A DNA stretch of 12,095 bases from Acidobacteriota bacterium. Lineage in GTDB: Bacteria > Acidobacteriota > Terriglobia > Acidiferrales > UBA7541. Both the position numbers and the translations under genes were made by a program. Each line of letters opens with the position of its first letter. The first letter of the stretch is position 1. The stretch covers positions 1-12,095 of the forward strand of contig QHYP01000057.1 in assembly GCA_003224195.1 (NCBI GenBank), in the 5' to 3' direction. The notes beneath the pieces are model-generated. The model worked only from the letters and a program-made list of their open reading frames with translations, did no database searches and was not told the origin of the DNA. This document shows positions 5,663 through 12,095 of the stretch, piece after piece.

Positions 5663-7866
5663 GTGAGCACACGAGCGTGGAGTTCGACGGCACCGCCGGG
5701 AGAATTCCGCACCTACGTACCCAGCGAAGAAAGCCTGACGGAATTTTCGCTGCGCGCGGTCCTGCTCGGCGCGCTGTTCGGGCTGCTGTTCGGCGCGGTG
5801 ACGGTGTACGTGGGGTTGCGCGCGGGGCTGACGGTTTCAGCGTCCATTCCCATCGCCGTGCTGTCCATCAGCATCCTGCGCGCATTCGGACGCTCGACGA
5901 TTCTCGAGAACAACATCGTGCAAACGACCGGCTCGGCGGGGGAATCGCTGGCGGCGGGCGTGATGTTCACGATCCCGGCGCTTATTTTTCTCGGTTTCGG
6001 CTCAGAGTTTACGTTTTGGCGTATCTTCCCGCTGGCTCTGCTGGGCGGGTGGCTCGGCGTGCTGTTCATGATTCCGCTGCGGCGGCAGCTCATCGTGAAA
6101 GAGCACGGGGCCCGGGAGAGCGCGGTGGCTCCTTTGCCGGACGCGTGTTCTGGGGACTCGGCCTGGGCGGCGTGTACACCTTCGCCATGAACACGGTGCA
6201 GGCGTGGACCTCTCAGCCGGAAGCGCGGCCGAGCTGGTTCCCCGGCGCTTCCTTCCGCGCCACGATCACCAGCGAATACCTGGGCGTGGGCTACATCATC
6301 GGGCCGAAAGTTGCCGGCATTCTCTTCGCCGGCGGCGTGATCTCCTGGCTCCTCATCATGCCCGCCATTCAGTTTTTCGGGCAGCTCGCGGGCAACGCGA
6401 CAATCTATCCGTCCACCATCCCCATCCCGCAAATGACTCCGGACGACATGTGGCGGCAGTACATCCGCCCGATGGGCGCGGGCGCCGTGGCCGCGGCGGG
6501 ATTGATCACGCTGCTGCGCACGATGCCGACAATCATCTCCGCTCTCCGCGCCGGATTGAAGGACGTACGCGCGGAAGGCGCCGGGGAGTCCAGTGCGGCC
6601 GGCCCGGCAAGGCGGACAAGCCGTATCGAACGCGACATGCCCATGCGGGCCGTGGTCCTCGGGTCCCTCGTGATCGTCGCCATGATGTGGGTCCTACTGA
6701 CGTTCAGCCCCATCAAAGGCGCCGACACAGCTTGGTATCAAAACCTGCTCGCGGGAATCTTCGTGGTGGCCTTCGGTTTTCTTTTCGTGACCGTGGCCTC
6801 GCGCATCAGCGGGCTGCTGGGCAATTCCGCCAACCCCGTCAGCGGCATGAGCATCGCCACGCTTATGGCCACCTGCGCGATTTTCTTCGTCGCCGGATGG
6901 ACGGCACCGAACTACGCCGTTCTGGCGCTGACGATCGGCGGGGTGGTGTGCATCGCCGCGGCCATTGCGGGCGCCACTTCGCAAGACCTGAAGACCGGCT
7001 ACCTGGTGGGCGCGACGCCGGTCTTGCAGCAATGGGGCCTTCTCGTCGGCGTCACAATTTCCACCATCGCCATCGGCGCCACGCTCAGCCTGATGAACAA
7101 AGGCCTCGAGAAATTTTCGCCCGTGCACATTCCGGTCAATTTGCAGGCATTGCCTACCGGCGTGAAGATCGAGAGAGACAGTTTTGAACACCAGGGGAAG
7201 AACTACGTCCTGATCAACGCGCTCGGCTCGCGCGAAATTCCAGACGGCGAATTTCTCTACGACCGCAGCACCAAGAGAATCGAAGTGCAGTGGGCGCCGG
7301 GCATCGGCGGCGACAAGGCTCCGGCGCCGCAGGCACGCCTGATGGCCACGGTGATCAATGGAATTCTGAACCAGCGGCTGCCGTGGCGGCTGGTCTTGAT
7401 GGGCGTGGCGCTGGTGCTCGCGGTCGAAATTCTGGGCATCCGCTCACTGGCGTTTGCCGTCGGCACGTATCTTTCGATCGGCACGACGGCCACGATGTTC
7501 GCCGGCGGACTCATCCGCTGGCTCGTCGAAGCCACTTCCAAGAAGGGCAAGGAAGAGGGAGAAGCCAGCCCCGGCGCGCTCTACTCGAGCGGCTTGATCG
7601 CCGCGGGAGGAATCTTTGGCCTGCTGGGAATCGTCATCAATCTTTTGCAGGACCCGGAGATCGCCACGCACGTGCCGGGATGGTTCGCCCACGTTCTGCG
7701 CCTGCCGTGGCGTGCGGACCTCTTTGCGTTTGGGCCGAAGCATTGGCCGTCGCTCGCCCCCAGCAATCTCGTCCCGTTGACCGATGCGCAATCATTTTTC
7801 GGCCTCATGATGTTCCTGGTGCTTGCGGCGTCACTTTTCATTTTTGCGCGGAAGAAACTCGACTGA
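5663..7866 (+). pseudogene. OPT-family oligopeptide transporter, frame broken near 6110
   Basis: A polytopic inner-membrane protein of the oligopeptide transporter (OPT) family. The first part (5663 to about 6109) reads SLTEFSLRAVLLGALFG, then GLRAGLTVSASIPIAVLSISILRAFG and RRQLIVKEHG, with about four membrane segments. In the family a conserved stretch like TLPYPEGTACA follows KEHG; here it is missing and the frame changes. The second part (about 6112-7866) resumes with GERGGSFAGRVFWGLGLGG and continues intact through NSANPVSGMSIATL, SQDLKTGYLVGATPVLQQ, an extramembrane loop (about 7138-7320), APQARLMATVINGILNQRLPW and a final membrane segment. Frame one runs on to a stop at 6190. A frame open from 5569 also reaches 7866, giving 765 residues whose first 180 or so are nonsense. 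No other lesion is visible, so this is a recent deletion or an assembly error. The rhomboid gene follows 54 bases on. Family certain; substrate presumed peptides. Confidence 0.88.
6101..6123 (+). other. Deletion/frameshift junction in the OPT gene
   Basis: Codons for Lys-Glu-His-Gly end at 6109 in the first frame; Gly-Glu-Arg-Gly-Gly begins at 6115 in a frame shifted by two. From my memory of the family, about 20 residues normally separate the two glutamates, against 17 bases here. About 43 bases therefore appear lost, a number not divisible by three, which fits the frame change. Confidence 0.7.
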
Positions 7867-7920
7867 TCCCGGAAGCCGCTCTTTGACTCGCGTCCCGCCC
7901 CGCCGTAGACTGGAATCACC

Positions 7921-8706
7921 ATGCGCTCGCGGTCAGGCATCAAGAACTACCAGGTCACGCTCAATTTTTTCATTACGCCGGGTGTGCAAGTTCTTTTGAT
8001 CGCGAATTTTGCGGTCTTGATCTTTGAAGCGATTCTGGAGCATTTCTGGGGACCTTCGGCGTATCAGACGCTGCTGAAGTGGTTCGGCCTCGTCCCGGCT
8101 GGAGTTATACCGCTGCTGCGAATCTGGCAGCCCTTTACCTACCTCTTTCTCCATGATGTTCACAGCATCTGGCACATTTTTTCCAACATGTTCGTGCTGT
8201 GGATGTTCGGGCGCGAGCTGGAGCTCATGTGGGGCCGAAGCCGCTTCCTGCGGTACTACTTTCTGACCGGCGTCGGCGCCGGGCTCATCAACGTGATCGT
8301 GAAGACGATTCCCGCCTTCTTTGGCCAGGGCTTCTCCTACGTGCCGACGATAGGCGCGTCCGGGGCCATCTTCGGAGTGTTGATCGCCTGCGCGATCCTG
8401 TTTCCAGACCGCGAGGTGATGATTTTCCCCATACCCGTCAGGATCCGGATGCGGACGATGGTCATGGCGATGGCGCTGCTTACGTTCCTGGGCACATTTG
8501 GGCTGGGCGACGACACGGTCAGCCACGTCTGTCATCTCGGCGGGATGCTTGTCGGTTGGCTGTACCTGCGCCGCGGTTCCTTCCTGCACCGATTCCGCAA
8601 CACTTATTCCGATTGGAAACACCAGCGCAATCGCAAGCGCTTCGAAGTGTACATGCGCAGCCACAAGAGCGACCCTCCCACGCGCCCGGACCGCTGGGTC
8701 AACTAG
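7921..8706 (+). CDS. Rhomboid-family intramembrane serine protease
   Basis: A 261-residue polytopic membrane protein that cleaves transmembrane segments of other proteins. The rhomboid signatures are in order: WQPFTYLFLH (69-78), His85 and Asn89 in HIFSN lining the oxyanion site, GRELELMWG (97-105) in the L1 loop region, the nucleophile Ser147 in GASGAIFG, and the general base His205 in SHVCHLGGMLVGW. All catalytic residues are present. About six membrane helices precede a basic, soluble C-terminal tail of about 45 residues. The ATG at 7921 has no clear Shine-Dalgarno sequence (CTGGA at best), so expression may depend on coupling to the OPT gene 54 bases upstream, which is on the same strand. 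Natural substrates cannot be predicted. The gene is convergent with pyruvate kinase, 71 bases apart. Confidence 0.95.
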   Translation: MRSRSGIKNYQVTLNFFITPGVQVLLIANFAVLIFEAILEHFWGPSAYQTLLKWFGLVPAGVIPLLRIWQPFTYLFLHDVHSIWHIFSNMFVLWMFGRELELMWGRSRFLRYYFLTGVGAGLINVIVKTIPAFFGQGFSYVPTIGASGAIFGVLIACAILFPDREVMIFPIPVRIRMRTMVMAMALLTFLGTFGLGDDTVSHVCHLGGMLVGWLYLRRGSFLHRFRNTYSDWKHQRNRKRFEVYMRSHKSDPPTRPDRWVN

Positions 8707-8752
8707 CAAGCTAGACGCTGGAAGCAAGAGGCTGGAGGTAGTGGCCGAGGGC

Positions 8753-8784
8753 TTAGGCGCTTCCTCCACGGCGCCGGTTAGGCG
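8753..8784. repeat. Short direct repeat and hairpin between convergent genes
   Basis: TTAGGCG occurs at 8753-8759 and again at 8778-8784, the second copy covering the pyruvate kinase stop. Between them GGCGC (8756-8760) can pair with GCGCC (8771-8775) across a ten-base loop. This could help end transcription from both sides, but there is no T run, so it is not called a terminator. A tight palindrome CTAGC-AA-GCTAG lies at 8703-8714 over the rhomboid stop. Confidence 0.35.
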
Positions 8785-10202
8785 TCTCCACCGATGGTAT
8801 GGAATTTCATGAAATTCGTCGTGCCGCGCACGCCCATGGGAGTTCCCGCCACGATAGCGATGACATCACCGTTTCGCACCAGACGCTCCTCGAGCAGGCG
8901 CTCCTCCGCGATCTCCGCGAGCCCGTCGATCTTGCGCACGTCGCGGATATTTTTCGGCACGACGCCCCAGATCAATGCCAGCCGCCGCCGAGTTTCCGCC
9001 TCCGGGGAAAACGCGATGATGGGCGCCTGCGGGCGGTAGCGCGAGACGAGCCGCGCGGTAAATCCGCTGTGCGTGAACACGGCGATCAACTTCATGTGCA
9101 GCTCGCGCGACGCATGGCACACCAACTCGGCCACGGTTTCCGCCACCTTCAACTGCTCCTGAGGCATCGTGCGCGGGAAGTCGCGGATGCTCGCCTCCGC
9201 CTCCTCGATGATCCGCGCCATCATCGCCACCGACTCGACCGGATAGCGCCCCGCTGCCGTTTCGGCCGAGAGCATCACGGCGTCGGTGCCGTCGAAGATG
9301 GCGTTCGCCACGTCGGACGCTTCGGCGCGCGTCGGCCGCGGATTTTGCGTCATGGATTCGAGCATTTGGGTAGCCGTGATCACCGGCCGGCGAAATTCCC
9401 GCGCCCGCGCGATGATCTCTTTTTGCACCACCGGCACGCGTTCGAGATTCATCTCTACGCCGAGATCGCCGCGCGCCACCATGACGCCGTCGGCCACGCG
9501 CAGAATCGCATCCAGATTCTCGATGGCTTCCGGCTTTTCCAGTTTGGCGATGACCGGCGTGTCCTTCCCAGCGCGGCGGATGGCCGCCTTCGCCTGCAAG
9601 ACGTCTTCAGCGCGGCGCACAAAGCTCACCGCGACGTAATTCGCGCCATGCGCCAAGGCAAAGGCCAGGTCCGCACGGTCCTTCGGCGTGATCGCCGATA
9701 CGCGGAGACGCACGCCCGGCAGGTTGATGCCTTTGTGCTCACCCAGTTCGCCGCCATTCATCACTTCGCAGACCACTTCGCCGCCGCGCACGCCTTCCAC
9801 GCGCAGCTCGATCAATCCATCGGCAAGCAGGATGCGGTCGCCTTTGTGCACTTCTCGCGGCAGAGGCGTGAAAGTTGTGCTCACGCGCGTTGAATCGCCC
9901 AGCACGCGCGCCGTTGTGATCACGAAGCGCTGCCCGGCACGCAGCGTCACCGGCATGCCGCCGGCCAGCGGGCCGGTGCGAATCTTCGGCCCTTGCAAAT
10001 CGCTCAGAATGGCGATGGGTTTGTGAAGACGATTGGCCGTTTCGCGCAGGATGGAAATGCTGTCCGCGTGTTCGGCGTGCGTGCTGTGGGAGAAATTCAG
10101 CCGCGCTACGTCCAGGCCGGCCCGGATCAGGTATTCGATCATGCGCGGCGAACGGCTCGCGGGACCGATTGTGGCGACGATCTTCGTGCGCCGGAATGTC
10201 AT
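8778..10202 (-). CDS. pyk: Pyruvate kinase
   Basis: A complete 474-residue cytoplasmic enzyme that transfers phosphate from phosphoenolpyruvate to ADP in the last step of glycolysis. Family motifs are intact: KIVATIGPAS (7-16), ARLNFSHS (33-40), SDLQGPKIRTG (67-77), the catalytic lysine in AKLEKPEAIENL (Lys220), metal ligands Glu222 and Asp246 in ARGDLGVE, ATQMLESM (277-284) and PRPTRAEASDVANAIFDGTDAVMLSAETAAGRYP (split here only for description; residues 288-321). The B domain inserts at about 78-170 and the C-terminal domain spans about 345-474. Leu69, Gln70 and Lys73 match the group that does not need potassium. The ATG at 10202 has only a weak purine stretch (GAAGAAG) before it. It starts 21 bases after the M20 peptidase stop and is probably co-transcribed with it. 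Confidence 0.97.
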   Translation of the reverse strand: MTFRRTKIVATIGPASRSPRMIEYLIRAGLDVARLNFSHSTHAEHADSISILRETANRLHKPIAILSDLQGPKIRTGPLAGGMPVTLRAGQRFVITTARVLGDSTRVSTTFTPLPREVHKGDRILLADGLIELRVEGVRGGEVVCEVMNGGELGEHKGINLPGVRLRVSAITPKDRADLAFALAHGANYVAVSFVRRAEDVLQAKAAIRRAGKDTPVIAKLEKPEAIENLDAILRVADGVMVARGDLGVEMNLERVPVVQKEIIARAREFRRPVITATQMLESMTQNPRPTRAEASDVANAIFDGTDAVMLSAETAAGRYPVESVAMMARIIEEAEASIRDFPRTMPQEQLKVAETVAELVCHASRELHMKLIAVFTHSGFTARLVSRYRPQAPIIAFSPEAETRRRLALIWGVVPKNIRDVRKIDGLAEIAEERLLEERLVRNGDVIAIVAGTPMGVRGTTNFMKFHTIGGDA

Positions 10203-10223
10203 CTTCTTCGAGGATTCCGCGAA

Positions 10224-11681
10224 CTACTTCGTGACGGCGAATTCCGAAACGATGCGGTAGAGGAATTGCACGCCCTGCGCGAACGAGGCGACCGGTATGC
10301 GCTCATCTTCGCCGTGCATGCGCTTCAAATCCTCGTCGGTCAGCGGAAACGGCACCAGGCCGTAGGCCTGCACGTTGTGCATACGAAGTTGCGAGGAATC
10401 CGTCGCCCACGTCGAGAGGGACGGCAGCACCGGCGCCCCGGGGAACTGCCCGGCGCTGGCCCTTGCGATCGCTTTATAGAACTCGCTATCGAGCGCCGAA
10501 GGCGGGGCGGGGAAACCCGCATCCGGCTGCACCTCGAATTTGATTTGCGGATCGTTCACCAGCTTGGTCAGCTCGGCGATCAATGCGTCCACCGTGTCTC
10601 CGGGCAACAAACGGATATTGAGCATGGCGCGCGCTTCCGCGGGAATCACGTTGGGGCGCACGCCCGCGGTGAGCATGGTCGGCGAGATGGAATCGCGCAG
10701 CATCGAGTTCCACATCGGATTGGCCTCGGAAATCACACGCTGCGCGTGATCGCCGCGGTCCGCCGTGTCCAACGCGCGCATCCATTTGCCGATTTCGTCG
10801 TCTTCGATCTTGGAGAGCTCTTCGAAATATCGGCGGACGATGGTCGTGGGGTGCGCCGGTGCGCTATACGCGCCTATTTTGGCCACGGCCGTGGCGAGAT
10901 GTACGACGGCATTATCCTTTACTGGAACGGAGGCGTGTCCCGACGGGCCCCGCGCGACCACGGCAACATTCACCGCCACTTTTTCGATCACTTGTACGGC
11001 TACGTACTGCACTTTGCCATTCTTGACGATCACGTTGCCGCCTTCGTTGATCGCAAAGCCTGCGGCGAATTTGTTCCAGTACTTGGCGATCAGCGCCTTG
11101 ACGCTGGCCTCGCCGCCATGCTCTTCGTCCGTCGTGGCGAGAAAAATCACGTCGCGGTTCAGATGCGCGTTCGCTCGCTTCAACGCGACGAATACGGCAA
11201 GATTGGCCGCGAGCATTCCCTTGTCGTCCACAGCGCCGCGGCCGTAGATGTAGCCATCCTTCTCGAGGCCTCCGAACGGATCCATCGTCCACTTCGATTT
11301 GTCCACGCCGACGACGTCCAGATGGGCCACGAGCAGAAGCGCCCGCGAGGGATCGGGCATGGCTGCGCTTCGCAGGCGCGCCACCACGCCGCTGCGCCCG
11401 GGCGCCGCCTCCAGAAGCTCGGCGTTTATGCCCTCCTTTTCCAGAATTCCGGCCACGTACTTCGCAGCCACCCATTCGTTCCCCGGCGGGTTGGTCGTAT
11501 TGATGCGAATCAGGTCAATCAGCCAGCCCGTCGCTTCCCGGGCAAGCGCGGTTGTGTCCGGCCCGGCGACGGGCGCGGCGGCTGCGCGCGAAACGTTCTG
11601 TTGCGCTACGAGCGGCGCGATTGCGCCGAAAACCAGTAATGCGACACCCAGCAGCACACCCGGCGTCCTGCGATTCAACAT
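10224..11681 (-). CDS. Exported M20-family metallopeptidase
   Basis: A 485-residue di-zinc hydrolase of the M20 family (ArgE/DapE/CPG2/aminoacylase type). The ATG at 11681 gives a clean signal peptide, MLNRRTPGVLLGVALLVFGAIAPLVAQ, with GGGGG about eight bases upstream; an in-frame TTG at 11702 would add seven residues and is less likely. The metal site is complete: His120 and Asp122 in AHLDVV, Asp152 in GRGAVDDKG, Glu186 and Glu187 in TTDEEHGG, and a late histidine in MHGEDERIP. GPSGHAS falls in the dimerisation domain region, residues about 230-350. Expected action is removal of a C-terminal amino acid or cleavage of an amide in small peptides or N-acyl amino acids outside the cytoplasm; the exact substrate is not visible. 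It leads a likely two-gene transcript with pyruvate kinase and is divergent from a secreted VWFA-related gene. Family assignment is firm. Confidence 0.95.
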   Translation of the reverse strand: MLNRRTPGVLLGVALLVFGAIAPLVAQQNVSRAAAAPVAGPDTTALAREATGWLIDLIRINTTNPPGNEWVAAKYVAGILEKEGINAELLEAAPGRSGVVARLRSAAMPDPSRALLLVAHLDVVGVDKSKWTMDPFGGLEKDGYIYGRGAVDDKGMLAANLAVFVALKRANAHLNRDVIFLATTDEEHGGEASVKALIAKYWNKFAAGFAINEGGNVIVKNGKVQYVAVQVIEKVAVNVAVVARGPSGHASVPVKDNAVVHLATAVAKIGAYSAPAHPTTIVRRYFEELSKIEDDEIGKWMRALDTADRGDHAQRVISEANPMWNSMLRDSISPTMLTAGVRPNVIPAEARAMLNIRLLPGDTVDALIAELTKLVNDPQIKFEVQPDAGFPAPPSALDSEFYKAIARASAGQFPGAPVLPSLSTWATDSSQLRMHNVQAYGLVPFPLTDEDLKRMHGEDERIPVASFAQGVQFLYRIVSEFAVTK

Positions 11682-11867
11682 AGGAAAGGCCCCCAGTCTC
11701 AACGTTCAGAAAACTTTTTGCCTCAAGAACGCTTCATACTACCATGCGGGTGAAGAAGCCTGCCCCTTGCATGCTGCCGAGTTGTCTATGGTCCACGACG
11801 CCGGGTCATGGAGGTTTGCGAGAGGGGCGGCTCTCATGGCAGCATCGTTCGCAGTGAGGGCAATTCC
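11682..11867. promoter_or_regulatory. Divergent intergenic region of peptidase and VWFA-related genes
   Basis: This 186-base gap must carry promoters for two divergent genes. I see no convincing -35/-10 pairs. CATGC-GGG (11743-11750) and CCC...GCATG (11763-11773) form an imperfect inverted repeat with a short bulge that could be a regulator site. GAGGG at 11856-11860 is the ribosome site for the ATG at 11868. Confidence 0.4.
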
Positions 11868-12095
11868 ATGAAACCAATGGCCTTGGGAATTCTGCTTGGA
11901 GTGTTGATCGCGGGGCTCATGCTGCCGCTCGGCCTGACGCCCGCCGCTGCGCAAGCGCCGCAGGATGCGAAACAGCAAAAGCCTGAGCAGAAGCCGCAAG
12001 AGGGTGGCGCGACGATCTCCGTGGAAGTGCCGGTGGTGACGCTCGCCGTTGTCGCCGCCACGCAGCACGGCGACATCATCACCGGTCTCAAGAAG
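11868..12095 (+). CDS. Secreted VWFA-related protein, N-terminal fragment
   Basis: Only the first 76 codons lie in the window; the frame is open to the last base. MKPMALGILLGVLIAGLMLPLGLTPAAAQA is a typical signal peptide with cleavage after AAAQA. A charged Gln/Lys-rich linker (about 27-46) follows, then ISVEVPVVTLAVVAATQHGDIITGLKK. That last segment closely resembles the opening beta-strand of the VWFA-related domain that is greatly expanded in Acidobacteriota, which normally continues with an EDF-type motif and a von Willebrand A fold. GAGGG seven bases before the ATG supports the start. The mature protein is presumably periplasmic or outer-surface and its function is unknown. The call rests on one short segment, so the domain is likely rather than certain. 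Confidence 0.8.
   Translation, partial: MKPMALGILLGVLIAGLMLPLGLTPAAAQAPQDAKQQKPEQKPQEGGATISVEVPVVTLAVVAATQHGDIITGLKK

Noticed and set aside
5569..6110. Open frame extending the OPT gene upstream in the same frame as its second part
   Set aside because: It translates to arginine- and histidine-rich nonsense; the overlapping frame from 5663 gives a proper OPT N-terminus with membrane segments.
7138..7320. Soluble insert between membrane segments of the OPT transporter
   Set aside because: Bacterial OPT proteins of this type often carry a loop domain here before the APQARLMA motif, so it is not unusual.
9993..11639. A 548-codon open frame on the plus strand
   Set aside because: It is antisense to pyruvate kinase and the M20 peptidase, is rich in Arg, His and Gly as expected for a GC-rich shadow frame, and has no motif.

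Overview
The window looks like chromosomal DNA from an Acidobacteriota-type soil bacterium, probably a metagenome-derived contig. The basis is the moderately high GC content, two Tat-exported proteins of glycoside-hydrolase-like type, an OPT-family transporter, a rhomboid, and at the right edge the start of a secreted VWFA-related protein of the kind very abundant in Acidobacteriota. The lineage is inferred from gene content and was not tested.

Left part (1-5500). A small cupin gene (157-534, minus) is followed by about 760 bases in which I recognise no gene. Next come two convergent genes for Tat-exported, TIM-barrel glycoside-hydrolase-like proteins: 1295-2755 (plus, 486 aa, barrel only) and 2795-5014 (minus, 739 aa, barrel plus a beta-galactosidase-trimerisation-like domain). 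They share an alignable segment and a C...CxCxxC cysteine set that resembles the structural zinc site of GH42 beta-galactosidases. A 54-residue FmdB-type zinc-ribbon gene (5307-5471, minus) follows, with a strong Shine-Dalgarno sequence and two perfect inverted repeats just upstream.

Middle part (5600-8710). An OPT-family oligopeptide transporter gene (5663-7866, plus) is broken near 6110 by an apparent short frame-shifting deletion that removes a conserved family segment. An out-of-frame extension happens to keep a long open frame, so a naive call gives a chimeric protein with a nonsense N-terminus. A complete rhomboid intramembrane protease gene (7921-8706, plus) lies 54 bases downstream.

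Right part (8778-12095). On the minus strand, an exported M20 metallopeptidase gene (10224-11681) lies 21 bases upstream of pyruvate kinase (8778-10202), probably in one transcript. The kinase carries the Leu/Gln/Lys signature of potassium-independent enzymes. Divergent from the peptidase, a secreted VWFA-related protein starts at 11868 and runs off the end of the window.

The OPT transporter, rhomboid and M20 peptidase suggest a loose peptide-handling theme, and the convergent pair suggests carbohydrate handling outside the cytoplasm. I see no CRISPR array, rRNA, tRNA, insertion sequence or phage gene, and no convincing new multi-gene system. The points most worth a second look are the OPT lesion, the shared zinc-site-like cysteines in the convergent pair, and the double palindrome upstream of fmdB.
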